Below, piece by piece: positions 49,499 to 59,193 of a DNA stretch of 64,000 bases. The notes beneath the pieces were generated by a model. It worked only from the letters and a program-made list of their open reading frames with translations, searched no databases and was not told the DNA's origin. How positions within the stretch are numbered: the stretch's first letter is position 1; every line of letters starts with the position of its first letter. The stretch comes from Asparagopsis taxiformis (Eukaryota > Rhodophyta > Florideophyceae > Bonnemaisoniales > Bonnemaisoniaceae), in assembly GCA_030407315.1 (NCBI GenBank), contig JALQPE010003263.1, positions 184,573 through 248,572 on the forward strand, read 5' to 3'. Both the position numbers and the translations under genes were made by a program.

Positions 49499-52186
49499 TT
49501 AGGCATCAATGTCGCAGTCTGTCGTGCCACGTTCATGCTTCCCTATTTTCTGATACCTTTGGATTGCTTTAGAAGTACGGCGATCCATCAAGTGAACCCG
49601 ACAATCATTCCAACTTCTCCGCGGACCCAGTTTTCTGAACAATATGTCTACTTTCTGTTTGTCAGAGAAGTGTGTTTTTTGTTCAACGACAAAGAAGGCT
49701 GCATTCTCAAGCTGAGACCACTTCTTCTTGTATCGTGTGCCCAAAGTTTTGTCTGGTACACTATGCAAAAGGTATCTTATGTGAAGATAACACTGTTTTT
49801 TCGTTCTTCGAGGCCTTAGTTGCCTGAAGGATAATTCGATAACTGTTTTCGTCTGAGCGTGCCCATATTGTTCAAGAAGTTCTAAAATGACTGCGTTTTC
49901 ATGCTCATCCCAGTAATCCGGTCGCTTCCTCTTTTTTCGTACGGGTTGAGGGCTGCGCTCGAGATGCCTTTGGAACATTTCCCAGGCAGCATTCACTTCG
50001 TTCTGTCTTGGTCCCGCCTCAGCATTGATTGCATCCTCTTCAGGGGTCCATGCCCGCAATCTAAGGCTACCCATTCGAGGCGCACGTAACCAAGTTTGAT
50101 TGTTTCCCGTTGATTGCAAGCGTACCGTGATGCCATTCGAGCGGTCTATCATCTTCGTCAAATGGAGAGGTCTGGGCGACCGGGTCGCTAAAGGCTCTGG
50201 TTGTTTTGAACCACTGCTGCTTCCAGGAACAATAGCCCTACTTCGAGCACCAAGAAGCGCCACATTCTGCTGGCGAACAAGCTCAGCTCTGGCATACTGT
50301 TGCCTGGTAACTGGCTTGTTTGGAATGAGTGACATTCTAACTACAGCTCTTCGTGGAGAAAGATTATCTTTCAGGTTGGTAGGTTGTTTCGTGTTATCAG
50401 ACTGATTCGGGTCTCTTGCATTTGTTTGCACACAGTCGGAGCTATCCTCGTATCCATCACCAGCGTCCGGTTCTATAATCCGCGTTTGCTCTGAGGCGGG
50501 TGGCAATGGTGGTTGATGTCTGGGGGGCTCGTTTACCGTCGGTGCAATTCGCTTAGTATTTGGCGGCAGAATGGTCAACCACGATAGATCGTTAGGACCC
50601 AAGTCGCTACTGCAATTACTGGGACATTCAGGTTCAGGCATGGGAATGTTTTCACGGGACTGCGCACCGGTTTGTGAAGCAGTGGGCTGCGTCATTTGCA
50701 TTGCATTGATGCGAGTTGCTGGTAGTTCTGGTCGGTCGGAAGCTGGCGTGATAGGGGATATCATCATTGGCACTTCGCTATCGTTTTGCGAATGCGGCAA
50801 ACATTGTGAAATGAATGGGTCACTGACAACAGCCTTGGCATTTTTCTGGGGAGTAATTTGATCCGAGGTTATGACTGGAATGTTCTCCTCTTTCGTCATC
50901 GTCATCAGCGTAGGCTCGGGCTTTCCCAACTTCGTACATGTCTGCCCTAGAACACTAGAGTCGACAACTGATGGACGATGTGATCGGTGATTCTGCAAAG
51001 GCAATGATGGGCGTATTGGCGTCAGACTTGGCTGCTCTGGAACAGTTGCTTTCGTAGCTTGCTGGTTGTCAAAATTGTGGTCTTGTTGATGACGTGCAGG
51101 GGCCAAAATTTGCTGCTCTCTTGTATTGGACTGTGCAATCTGCGGTTGCCTGTCTTTTCGAGATGGACTGCAATGCAGTCTTGAAGTAGTTTGATTAGGT
51201 ATAATACGTGAGTCTGCACTTTGGTGTTTGCGTTGATCGCTGACTGCTGGGAGGGAATGTGTTGTCGGACGTTTCTGCTCTTGTGTATTTGACTGTGCAA
51301 TCTGCGGCCTTTGCAGTTGTCGGTCTTTTTGAGCTTTGGCATAATGTACTGTTGAAGTAGTTTGCTCAGGTACAACTGGAGAGTCTGCATGTTGCCGTCT
51401 ACGTTGATTGCGGCCTGTCGAGACAGATTGCTGCACATGCGAAAGGGCTTTATCAGTTTCATCACACGTCTCTGCAACATGCTCTCTAGGTTTATGACGC
51501 TTAGTCGCTGGCAACTGATGAGATGAACGCGGCTGAATTTCATCATCAGCTTCTGCACGCGACTGTTCTTCTATCTGGTGATGCTGAGTACACCGCGTCG
51601 GTACAGAGGAAGGATGTGGTTGCGTAGGCGACACACACGTAGCATGTGCCGACATGGGGGTTTGAATCTTGGACTGTGCAGCAGTTTGAATAGGCGACGA
51701 TTTCGGAACCGAGTCATCCTTCTGAACGGAAAGTCCATCCGGGGTAGAGGAGTTGATGGTATGCTGTGCCCCAGTGGTCTGCACGGCACGAGGCACGAGC
51801 GGTTGATTGTTGGGGTCGGTGACAGAAGATCTGCCGGTTTTCTGGGGGACACTATTGTGTTCAGAGTCATCGAGCGCCAGATCGACTGTGAGGAATCTTC
51901 CGAAAATCTGCATGTCATCCAGCGGCATGCTGGGGTCCAGGGTAACGCCTGCAGACGCATCGAGGGAGAGGCGGAGCACGCCACGCAAAACGCGGACGGA
52001 CTGCAGCTGGGGTAGCGGTAGTTGCAGCTGCGTCAGCAGCGTTTCTCGATGGAAGGCGTTTGTGGTTGCCGAGTGGAATATGGCTTTAGTGGTTGCATGC
52101 GGCGGCTGGGCAATGGCTAGCGCGGTTGTTGATCTGTTAGGCGTTGCGGAGGATGGAGATTGAAGGGTGAAAGTGACGGCGAACAT
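49499..52186 (-). CDS. Large low-complexity protein with two C-terminal Myb/SANT-like repeats
   Basis: From ATG 52186 the protein has 895 residues. About the first 720 are rich in Gln, Thr, Ser, Pro and Asn and look disordered. The C-terminal ~150 hold two Myb/SANT-like repeats: YWDEHENAVILELLEQYGHA ... LRPRRTKKQCYLHIR and KWSQLENAAFFVVEQKTH ... LGPRRSWNDCRVHLMDRR, joined by a basic linker and preceded by KKRKRPDYW. The spacing of W/Y/F core residues suggests a DNA- or chromatin-binding unit. Within the disordered part, a segment of about 50 residues is duplicated (DNA copies at 51122 and 51284). No orthologue is recognised. The frame is open upstream to 52312 without an ATG. Single exon. Confidence 0.7.
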   Translation of the reverse strand: MFAVTFTLQSPSSATPNRSTTALAIAQPPHATTKAIFHSATTNAFHRETLLTQLQLPLPQLQSVRVLRGVLRLSLDASAGVTLDPSMPLDDMQIFGRFLTVDLALDDSEHNSVPQKTGRSSVTDPNNQPLVPRAVQTTGAQHTINSSTPDGLSVQKDDSVPKSSPIQTAAQSKIQTPMSAHATCVSPTQPHPSSVPTRCTQHHQIEEQSRAEADDEIQPRSSHQLPATKRHKPREHVAETCDETDKALSHVQQSVSTGRNQRRRQHADSPVVPEQTTSTVHYAKAQKDRQLQRPQIAQSNTQEQKRPTTHSLPAVSDQRKHQSADSRIIPNQTTSRLHCSPSRKDRQPQIAQSNTREQQILAPARHQQDHNFDNQQATKATVPEQPSLTPIRPSLPLQNHRSHRPSVVDSSVLGQTCTKLGKPEPTLMTMTKEENIPVITSDQITPQKNAKAVVSDPFISQCLPHSQNDSEVPMMISPITPASDRPELPATRINAMQMTQPTASQTGAQSRENIPMPEPECPSNCSSDLGPNDLSWLTILPPNTKRIAPTVNEPPRHQPPLPPASEQTRIIEPDAGDGYEDSSDCVQTNARDPNQSDNTKQPTNLKDNLSPRRAVVRMSLIPNKPVTRQQYARAELVRQQNVALLGARSRAIVPGSSSGSKQPEPLATRSPRPLHLTKMIDRSNGITVRLQSTGNNQTWLRAPRMGSLRLRAWTPEEDAINAEAGPRQNEVNAAWEMFQRHLERSPQPVRKKRKRPDYWDEHENAVILELLEQYGHAQTKTVIELSFRQLRPRRTKKQCYLHIRYLLHSVPDKTLGTRYKKKWSQLENAAFFVVEQKTHFSDKQKVDILFRKLGPRRSWNDCRVHLMDRRTSKAIQRYQKIGKHERGTTDCDIDA
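51122..51425 (-). repeat. Imperfect tandem duplication inside the Myb/SANT protein gene
   Basis: Two copies of a ~140-bp segment begin at 51122 and 51284 (offset 162 bp). At protein level both give DSxx(I/V)PxQTTSxxH, then KDRQ and PQIAQSNT followed by Q/R-EQ. The copies have diverged but keep the frame. Confidence 0.75.
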
Positions 52187-52524
52187 GTTGGCGTGCGTCT
52201 GTACCGGTTCGGCGGCGGGGTTTGGATTGCATCTTGACGCAGTTGTTGACGAGAACTCGCGCGCTGAGCTTGCGCGATCACGGCGCTGTATCGCGTTTCG
52301 GAGCGTTGGCACGCGCTCAACGCTTTTTTCGATGTTTTGCGTCGGATGCTAATTTAGTTTACGACTTAATTAAATTATATTGTCATACATCTGCGCACTC
52401 GTGTGATCAAGTAATACCTTCCACTGTAAATGCGCAACTGTTCTGTTGTTGTGACCGTCAAACAACTTTCTCGTGTGTCACGTACTTTATGTCATCATTC
52501 GCCAACATATACACAGCGAGTAAA
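52187..52524. other. Intergenic region
   Basis: These 338 bases lie between the Myb-like gene and eIF3e, both on the minus strand. Nothing beyond a probable promoter for the Myb-like gene and the eIF3e 3' end. Confidence 0.3.
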
Positions 52525-53889
52525 CTACGATGAACGATTTTCCCTCCTGCCGCCCCGTCGACCCCTTCTCTCATCGTCCCCTCTATGATACCCTCCCGCA
52601 TTATAGCCCTGCGGACGGTCGCAATTATGCGCGAGTACATTACCACGAATCAAAAGGTTCTTCGTACTGTCCACAACTTGTTCATACACGCTGGGTACGC
52701 TCAGTCCCATAATCACTTGATTGGCCTGTGAGTCAATCTTCGCATCCAACCGCGCATGTCTAATCAAAATCACCACCCATTTCTCTGCTTCGTATTCGTC
52801 CATATTCAGTTTGCTTGCCAGCATTCCAATATCGATGACTTGATGGATTCTACAGTACGTCTCGAAGATTGTACGACGCGCATCTTCCAAAAAGTCTTCC
52901 AGCGTGCCGACGAGGAAGAAATCCCTCTTCAACGTATCTTCACATTTTTGAAGCATATCCTGTGCGCCCTCGAAATCAAAGTTCACATATAAGCATTGCA
53001 CAAATTCCGTGATAGGATCCGAGTACGCATATGATTCTTGCTGAATTACTTTCACCAGATCTTTCATCACATTCCTTCGTCGTTTGTTCGTGATCACAGC
53101 CGTAGTGAGATAGCGCAGAATGTGCGGGCAATTGGTTTGAATTGTGTTTAGATATTTCTCGCTGAACAAAAAGTCAGTGATTCCATTTCGTCCGTCCGGG
53201 TGGTTGAAGAATACAAACAGACTCCAGTGAATTAGCCACGTCCTCTGCTGAAGCTGCTGCAGCGGGTTCAGCATGATAGACCGTCCATTGGAATCAATGG
53301 CCTCCTTCAATGCGTTCATATCCTCTAATGCAGCATCCCACGATCCAGCAAGAATGTCCGCTGCAAACTTACCCCAAAGCGCAAAAAACTCACGCTCGGG
53401 ATGCTTGCCGTCCATCAGCATCCGGTAAACCTGCATTAGAGTCGCCGTGTCTTCGTAATTTCCGCAATCAAACTGAAACTTGCCAAAGTCATACACCGCT
53501 TCCAGCACCTCTGGTGTGACATCATGATGTTCGGACAGATGCTCCAATGTAAAAGAACCCGATTCAGTAAGGTCCTCCATCAGCTGTTCATCGCCAACAA
53601 CGGTCAATAGCGGCGCCGCTTCCGCTTGCAAAGCCTGCAGTACAAGGAGCACTTTGTCGCGTCTCGTGACAAGCTCCTCCGGTGGATCTGTACCATAAAG
53701 CTCTTGATGCGTCTCAATTGCAAAATCAACCATTCCCGTGTTGGACAACAGTTCGAGTTTAGCTTTCATAATGTCATTTTTGTCGTACATACCCTCTAAG
53801 TTGGGATGAGCACTGATAAATTGTAGAAGCGGTATCACCATATGGCGATCCAGAAACTCCGAAATCTTGGATGTGAGATCAAACTCCAT
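52525..53889 (-). CDS. EIF3E: Eukaryotic translation initiation factor 3 subunit E (eIF3e/INT6)
   Basis: From ATG 53889 the protein has 454 residues (human 445) and starts MEFDLTSKISEFLDRHMVIP, like eIF3e. The N-terminal helical repeats contain HPNLEGMYDKNDIMKAKLEL and LLSNTGMVDFAIE; the middle has WGKFAADILAGSWDAALEDM; the PCI/PINT winged helix is near residues 300-400, with FETYCRIHQVIDIGMLASKL and AEKWVVILIRHARLDAKID. The tail is Arg/Gly-rich (RRGRRGGRRENRS), less usual in eIF3e and possibly RNA-binding. eIF3e belongs to the octameric PCI/MPN core of eIF3. The frame is open eight codons upstream without an ATG. Single exon. Confidence 0.96.
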   Translation of the reverse strand: MEFDLTSKISEFLDRHMVIPLLQFISAHPNLEGMYDKNDIMKAKLELLSNTGMVDFAIETHQELYGTDPPEELVTRRDKVLLVLQALQAEAAPLLTVVGDEQLMEDLTESGSFTLEHLSEHHDVTPEVLEAVYDFGKFQFDCGNYEDTATLMQVYRMLMDGKHPEREFFALWGKFAADILAGSWDAALEDMNALKEAIDSNGRSIMLNPLQQLQQRTWLIHWSLFVFFNHPDGRNGITDFLFSEKYLNTIQTNCPHILRYLTTAVITNKRRRNVMKDLVKVIQQESYAYSDPITEFVQCLYVNFDFEGAQDMLQKCEDTLKRDFFLVGTLEDFLEDARRTIFETYCRIHQVIDIGMLASKLNMDEYEAEKWVVILIRHARLDAKIDSQANQVIMGLSVPSVYEQVVDSTKNLLIRGNVLAHNCDRPQGYNAGGYHRGDDERRGRRGGRRENRSS

Positions 53890-54260
53890 GTTGGCTGTGG
53901 TCGTTGGCCTCACAGCGTTGAACTTGGGCCTCAGCTATTAACGATCGACAAATTGGTCTGCGTGAACGCTGTGTTCGTTACGGCAGGGGTGCGACTGGTG
54001 AGGATGGCGTGACCCCAGTGCCGACGTCGTTCGGCTCAGCATTGACATTTAGGGCCCAGTGTGGAATACGCAATTTGGCAACTTTTTTATTTATTACGTG
54101 TACACGGATGATACGTATTCAAACTCCGCGATTTTGCGATTGCTGTTATTTCTTCATTTCCCACTCCGAACCAGGATGCGGCGGTTGCGGACAATTCCAA
54201 ACGATTCTCTGACAGTTGTTCAAGGGGGATTCATAGCGATCGAAAAGGATAGTGAAAATA
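53890..54260. promoter_or_regulatory. Divergent intergenic region, eIF3e / uS19m
   Basis: These 371 bases separate the divergent starts. Short plus-strand ORFs overlap but have no known domain. Confidence 0.3.
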
Positions 54261-54527
54261 ATGCCGCGCTCGGTTTGGAAGGGTCCGTTTGCAGATGCGC
54301 TGCGAATACTGCCACATAAGCTGCAGGGCACTCGCCGTAGCATGATACTTCCGGAATGGGTTGGGAAGAATATTGATGTTCACAACGGGCGAAAATGGAT
54401 TCCTGTTTCCATCATTGAGGAAATGATCGGGCATCGACTGGGAGAATTCGCTCCGACAAGGACAAAGAGCCCGCATAAGGGGTTTTTATTGCGTGCAAAG
54501 GCGAAGAAGCAGGGGAGGAAATTTTAG
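54261..54527 (+). CDS. RPS19: Mitochondrial ribosomal protein uS19m
   Basis: From ATG 54261 the protein has 88 residues, the usual length of bacterial-type S19. It starts [20 protein letters not shown] and contains the family core [20 protein letters not shown] and [19 protein letters not shown]. The W in SVWKGPF and the ILPEWVG variant resemble mitochondrial rather than plastid S19; red algal plastid rps19 is usually plastid-encoded, which also favours a mitochondrial role. There is no cleavable presequence, as often in short relocated ribosomal genes. uS19 lies in the head of the small subunit near the P-site tRNA. Single exon. Confidence 0.92.
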   Translation: MPRSVWKGPFADALRILPHKLQGTRRSMILPEWVGKNIDVHNGRKWIPVSIIEEMIGHRLGEFAPTRTKSPHKGFLLRAKAKKQGRKF

Positions 54528-54834
54528 TGGACCAAGTTGGCATTTCTTCGGATTCGATTTTAGACAATATCATCGATGTTTTGTGTGGTGACGTGAGGCG
54601 AAAGTGAGGGCGATCGGTCAAAATTTGAAGATGTTGTAGAGGATGCTAGAGTATAGTATCGGGAACATCTCGCAGCTGTTATATTCTGGAATGTCTGGTT
54701 TGCATGTCAACAATGTTTCAACAAGAGTCGATCCATGCAATATCTCTGTGGAAGCGCAGTATACCTCCATGTATCCATAGCTAATGCCATCTATCAAATT
54801 CACGAACAAGACAATCGAAAGCAAATTGGAGGGA
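54528..54834. other. Intergenic region, convergent genes
   Basis: These 307 bases lie between the uS19m and POLD4 stops. A 78-residue minus-strand ORF is open here but has no recognisable similarity. Confidence 0.3.
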
Positions 54835-55200
54835 TCACCACAAATGACCACCATCTCTCATTTCGACGGCACGATTTGTATCAATGAGCAGCTTGATAAT
54901 CGTGGGAGGTTCTAAACCACAATCAGCGGCTCGTTGCCATCTGAATGCACGGTCAATGCCTACGAATGGACCATACTTGGGGTTAAGATCGAATAAACGC
55001 AATGCATTCTCGATTTCTTCATCAGAGAGAGCGCATACGTCAAATGTGTGCTCGTCGCATGCTACAATATCTGACCATTCTTGGAGCTTGACTTTATCTG
55101 ATGGCGGCTGCGCTTGTACTTTCTTTTCAAACTGTGACTTTACTTGCAATTCTCTTGCTGCTCTGGCAGTTGGCTTGCTTGGTCGGAGGAAATTTTCCAT
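54835..55200 (-). CDS. POLD4: DNA polymerase delta subunit 4 (POLD4/p12)
   Basis: From ATG 55200 the protein has 121 residues (human 107). The C-terminal half carries the family block: NALRLFDLNPKYGPFVGIDR followed by AFRWQRAADCGLEPPTIIKL, comparable to the human LRQFDLxxxYGPCxGITRxxRWxRAxxxGLEPP. The usual terminal LWHLYPL is replaced by GGHLW before the stop. The N-terminus is basic (FLRPSKPTARAARELQVKS). p12 stabilises polymerase delta and helps link it to PCNA. The frame is open upstream to 55461, including ATGs, but this part is unlike the family. A long plus-strand ORF on the opposite strand is treated as a shadow. Confidence 0.85.
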   Translation of the reverse strand: MENFLRPSKPTARAARELQVKSQFEKKVQAQPPSDKVKLQEWSDIVACDEHTFDVCALSDEEIENALRLFDLNPKYGPFVGIDRAFRWQRAADCGLEPPTIIKLLIDTNRAVEMRDGGHLW

Positions 55201-55700
55201 CGTTTTTCGTGTATGTACGACTTGCGGTTGCGAATGTTCTTCAGGCTTGTACCTCAGGTCGAAGCTAAGTACTACGAGTTGTATGCTTATGTCATCCTGC
55301 ATCAGCAGACTTGCAATCGCATCCCAAATACATATATTCGCCCTGATGGTCGCAACAAGGACAGAGCAGGCAATACCTAAATCAAAGCTGAAATTATGTG
55401 CCATCCTTGCGTGCGACAAAGTTTCATCTCGCGAGAACGGTTTTACAGTACTCTGTGCCACGTGGTACTATCACACACGTACTGTAATGAACTTTATTCT
55501 CGATATTTTCCTCGTCATGGATACGTCACCGCGATCACAGTTGCATGCGTGTGTGATTCTTAACCGCGTTGTTTTAACCTTGAGTATCACAGGTCGGCGC
55601 TCCCAGAAAACCCGCCAGCTGAACATCTACGTAGCTATTCGCAGCCGCCTTCGAGAATTGCAGTCATCGCTTTTAAATTGCATCCGGATTGCAACCTACC
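55201..55700. promoter_or_regulatory. Divergent intergenic region, POLD4 / DOHH
   Basis: These 500 bases separate two divergent start codons. They are open in several frames, as is common in this window, but nothing in them is recognisable as a gene. Confidence 0.3.
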
Positions 55701-56636
55701 ATGGTAACGCTAGAGCACGTCAAAGACCGCTTGCTGGACCCGTCATCACCAGTTGCAGCAAGAATGCGCGCTATATTCGGTCTCAAAGGGCTGGACACAC
55801 CAGAGGCAGTATCCGTACTAGAGAAAAGCATCCTCTCTGATCCGTCAGCCCTGGTCAGACACGAAGTTGCCTACGTGCTGGGCCAAATGCGGGCAGAACA
55901 AGCCCTGGACACACTCAAACAGGTTCTGCAGGATGCTGATGAGGACGTCATGGTGCGCCACGAAGCCGCAGAGGCAATGGGGGCTATTGCACACCCGTCC
56001 GTCCTGCAGATACTAGACGATTATGCGGACGATAATTCACTCGCGAGAGAGATCCGCGAAACTTGCCTCCTGGCTGCGGAGAGGATACGGTGGGCACAGG
56101 GGGAGCAGAATAATACTGTCTCTCCGGATGAAAATGTCATATATGGGTCAGTTGACCCTGCACCCCCAGAACAGAAGCCGGTGAGCACGAAACAGTTGAG
56201 GGACGTTTTATGTGATGTGAATGCAGATATGTTCATTAGATATCGTGCAATGTTCGCGTTGCGCAATAGAGGAGGCCCGGATGCTGTGGATGCTCTGTGT
56301 GAAAGTATGCACAAAGAGAAGGAAAGTGCGCTTTTCAGACATGAGGTGGCGTATGTTCTAGGCCAGATGCAGAGCGAACGGTCTGTATCGACGCTGGAGA
56401 AATTCTTGCAGGACCCTCTAGAGCATGCCATGGTCAGGCATGAGGCTGCAGAGGCGCTTGGTTCTGTAGGTACTAAGGAGGCTGATGCTATTTTGGACAG
56501 ATTTCAGAAGGATGAATCTGAGGTTGTGAGGGAATCTGTCGAAGTGGCACTGGATATATCAGATTATGTCACTTCAGATGAGCTGCATTACATGGACAAC
56601 ATCACGGATCAAGTGAACAAAGCTGCTATTTCATAA
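55701..56636 (+). CDS. DOHH: Deoxyhypusine hydroxylase (DOHH)
   Basis: From ATG 55701 the protein has 311 residues (human 302) and consists of two halves of HEAT-like repeats. The four His-Glu pairs that bind the di-iron centre are present: H54-E55 and H214-E215 (both in RHEVAYVLGQM), H87-E88 and H247-E248 (both in VRHEAAEA(M/L)G). DOHH hydroxylates deoxyhypusine to hypusine on eIF5A, completing the only known hypusination pathway. The acidic linker between halves (~residues 130-165) is normal. Deoxyhypusine synthase and eIF5A are not in this window. Single exon. Confidence 0.97.
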   Translation: MVTLEHVKDRLLDPSSPVAARMRAIFGLKGLDTPEAVSVLEKSILSDPSALVRHEVAYVLGQMRAEQALDTLKQVLQDADEDVMVRHEAAEAMGAIAHPSVLQILDDYADDNSLAREIRETCLLAAERIRWAQGEQNNTVSPDENVIYGSVDPAPPEQKPVSTKQLRDVLCDVNADMFIRYRAMFALRNRGGPDAVDALCESMHKEKESALFRHEVAYVLGQMQSERSVSTLEKFLQDPLEHAMVRHEAAEALGSVGTKEADAILDRFQKDESEVVRESVEVALDISDYVTSDELHYMDNITDQVNKAAIS

Positions 56637-56841
56637 CCGTGCGCACCACGCTGATTGTAGAAATGCGGCTGACAGCTTCCATTTCATGGCAACATCGTAG
56701 GCACTACTAGTACATGTCGGCCAAGCATCATGTGATGATTATTAGAACGCCTATAGCTTACAAAGCCATCTTGTATAGATAAGTTTATGAAGTAACTGTT
56801 TGGTTTTGTGTCAAAATCCCGAGCGCACTTGATTGGCAAAG

Positions 56842-57402
56842 CTAGCTTTCCTCAAGCGCTTTCTCAAGATAGGATTCCAACGCTTTTCTCGCGAGCGACT
56901 TGACCTCAATCTTTTTGCGCACCATCCTGTGCTTGCCGCCGGTGTACTTGTACAACATGCGCACTCGTTTGACAAGAAAATGAATGCCATCGTATTCTAC
57001 GATATCTCCGCAGTGGGTATGCGGGTCAAGACGGAATCTACCCAAATATTTGGGCGGTGGAGTCACAGTGGATACATCGAACGGCAGCAAATCGCCGTTG
57101 TAAGATTTCTTTCCGCCTTTACGATACACGGTCATATCGAGTCCATCTCTGTCATCGGCTTCACTCGACTCTGAGTCATCGGAGTCTCCATCAGCCTTTC
57201 CCGTTTTGCGTGTGGTGTCGTTCATTGATGGATTCTGAAACTTTGGAACCTGGAAATGGTGTCGAACGGAGCAGCGTTTGCTGCGAATGGCTGCCGGCAG
57301 GCAGGTTTGAATTACATTTCGGAGAGGCGAGAAGAATGACGACCTGCGTAATGTTTTGTTTGGGGCTGAACAATTTGCAATGAATGTTGCAGTTCGTTGC
57401 AT
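56842..57402 (-). CDS. Conserved plastid-type protein of unknown function
   Basis: From ATG 57402 the protein has 186 residues. The leader (MQRTATFIANCSAPNKTLRR, then SSFFSPL) is Ser/Arg-rich with an early Phe and looks like a red algal transit peptide; the ATG at 57429 is an alternative. An acidic Ser/Asp stretch follows. The C-terminal ~65 residues (KYLGRFRLDPHTHCGDIVEY, then HFLVKRVRMLYKYTGGKHRM followed by VRKKIEVKSLARKAL) resemble a small domain I recall from proteins of plants and cyanobacteria with a YLGxFxLxPxTxxGDxVE start and a GGKxRMVxKxxxV end. I know no function for it. Single exon. Confidence 0.6.
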   Translation of the reverse strand: MQRTATFIANCSAPNKTLRRSSFFSPLRNVIQTCLPAAIRSKRCSVRHHFQVPKFQNPSMNDTTRKTGKADGDSDDSESSEADDRDGLDMTVYRKGGKKSYNGDLLPFDVSTVTPPPKYLGRFRLDPHTHCGDIVEYDGIHFLVKRVRMLYKYTGGKHRMVRKKIEVKSLARKALESYLEKALEES

Positions 57403-58167
57403 CGGAAACGGTGGAGTTTCATATTCCATGCGTGCTTGGTATTGTGTTTAGCGAGCTACAATGTTTGCTCATGAGAGCCTAGACACTAATGTTAAGAGTG
57501 CAAGGTGAAATAGATGCACGGAATACGTTGATTGGTTCCACCTGAGATTTTAGATAAAATGGTTTACTGACAAACGACAACATATCGTAAAGATGGATGG
57601 TGAAGTAACCGCTGTCTACACGGAAATAGGCGAAGATATTCCACTTCAATTGCATCGAGCAGGGTGACGGAAACAGGGACAACTGCCATATTACCATTGG
57701 TTCAGAGCAAGAAATATCATTCAATTTAAACCTATATTTCAGCCTCATATTGATGCCCTCCTGGTGTGCTCCTTGGTGCCGTGCTAATCAGTGTTGTTAT
57801 ACCCGCCAATCGATCGCGAAAGGACAGTTCAGATGCGCAAGATGAAAAATTTTTGACCGCGGACATTACTGATCTGTTGGTGAGATCGCTCATTCAGCGT
57901 CTTCATTGTGCCAAATGTTCGCTTCTGGGTGAAAGTCTGCGGACACCATTGTAAACTTTCGCGTAAACAACATGATTGAACGAAAAGTGCATCATACTAT
58001 TAGTTGTATACTACCCAGCCGTTTCGTTCACTTCATCAGAATATGTCTGCAGAAGTGTCCAAAGCACGATGCAGCTTTGCTAGGAGAAAACAACTTTTAT
58101 TAAGACTTGTCACGATGGTTTAATTGCATTGCACGGGATGAACCAGATCAACAAGTGCGACGGTAAT
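57403..58167. other. Intergenic region, possible missed exon
   Basis: This 765-base region lies between two minus-strand genes. An ATG at 57592 opens a 24-codon plus-strand reading (MDGEVTAVYTEIGEDIPLQL) that stops soon after. Later plus-strand frames are open to 57954, with a polypyrimidine-AG before 57743, but the frames do not join cleanly. No gene is called. Confidence 0.35.
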
Positions 58168-59193
58168 CTAATATGTCTCAACTTCCCAACGCTTTGCCTT
58201 CTTCATTTCCTTGCGGTAGGCAATCCAATCCTTTCCGTCTTGTGCAAATCGCTCCGACATGAACTCATCGATACCAGACTCCATACCAGCCAGACCGCAC
58301 ATAAACACATAAGTGTTGTCCTTCTGGAAAAGCTCGTACAGCTCGTCTGCGTACTCCTTCATGCGGTTCTGAAGGTACATCTTGTTACCGTTGGCATCCG
58401 TCTGTTCACGAGAAATAGCATAGTCCAGACGAACTTGATCGGGGTAGTTAGCCTTCATCTCCTCAAACTCTTCCTGATAGAGCAGCGTCGAGGTAGTCGG
58501 CACACCGAGGAATAGCCACATAGTGCCTTTGAAGTCATAGTCAGGGTTGTTCTCGGAGAACGCGCGACGCAAGTATGTACGGAATGGTGCAACACCAGTA
58601 CCAGTTGCAAGCATAATGATAGTGGCATTGGGATCGTCAGGCAGCAGCATGGCCTTTCCAACTGGTCCAGAAATATTGACATCATCCCCTGGCTTGAGAT
58701 CGCAAATGAAGTTTGAGCACACACCTTTCACTTCATTGCCATCAGCATCAGTGTATACCAGACGCTTGACAGACAGAGATACGGTCTTGTCATCTCCAAA
58801 ATCACCGTGACGAGTAGAGGCAATGGAATAGAGTCGGACCTTATGCGGCTTGCCTCTAGCGTCTTCTCCTGGGGCCATGACACCGATGGATTGCCCCTCA
58901 AGGTAGGGCACGTTTCCGTCGTGTTGGAAGATCAAATGACGAGTCTCTCCGGGTGCATCGGGGCCAACAATGCTCTCATTGTAAATGACTTTAGCGGTGT
59001 AGGGCTTTCTAGGGGTAAAAAGATTCAAGGGAATCTTTGCCTTGTCTGCAGCAACCATGTGGATGGTCGCTGCACGGCGGGCGGGAACATTGACGGAAGA
59101 CGCCTCCCCAACAAAGGACGAACGCCGTTCCGAAGCAACCAATGCCGGGCGCTTGGCTGTAAGCAGCGGGGAAGCAGAGATGAAACCGAACAT
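58168..59193 (-). CDS. petH: Ferredoxin-NADP+ reductase, plastid
   Basis: From ATG 59193 the protein has 341 residues. The leader ([20 protein letters not shown]) has early Phe residues and ends before [22 protein letters not shown] binding is shown by [12 protein letters not shown] and [15 protein letters not shown]; the NADP site by [29 protein letters not shown] and [16 protein letters not shown]; the C-terminal Tyr (WEVETY) stacks on FAD as in all plant-type FNRs. There is no phycobilisome-linker (CpcD-like) domain. FNR transfers electrons from photosystem-I-reduced ferredoxin to NADP+. A TATATA at 59266-59271 lies about 75 bp upstream on this strand and may be the TATA box. Single exon. 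Confidence 0.97.
   Translation of the reverse strand: MFGFISASPLLTAKRPALVASERRSSFVGEASSVNVPARRAATIHMVAADKAKIPLNLFTPRKPYTAKVIYNESIVGPDAPGETRHLIFQHDGNVPYLEGQSIGVMAPGEDARGKPHKVRLYSIASTRHGDFGDDKTVSLSVKRLVYTDADGNEVKGVCSNFICDLKPGDDVNISGPVGKAMLLPDDPNATIIMLATGTGVAPFRTYLRRAFSENNPDYDFKGTMWLFLGVPTTSTLLYQEEFEEMKANYPDQVRLDYAISREQTDANGNKMYLQNRMKEYADELYELFQKDNTYVFMCGLAGMESGIDEFMSERFAQDGKDWIAYRKEMKKAKRWEVETY

Noticed and set aside
47711..53889. Functional cluster of translation genes (NIP7, TRM7, eIF3e)
   Set aside because: They face different directions and are interrupted by an unrelated Myb-like gene; proximity looks accidental in a gene-dense genome.
54884..55840. 318-codon plus-strand ORF
   Set aside because: It lies antisense to POLD4 and runs into DOHH in another frame; both of those have clear family motifs, while this translation has none.
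57592..57954. Possible two-exon plus-strand gene
   Set aside because: The candidate acceptor before 57743 leads to an in-frame TGA at 57751, and no alternative junction joins the two open parts.
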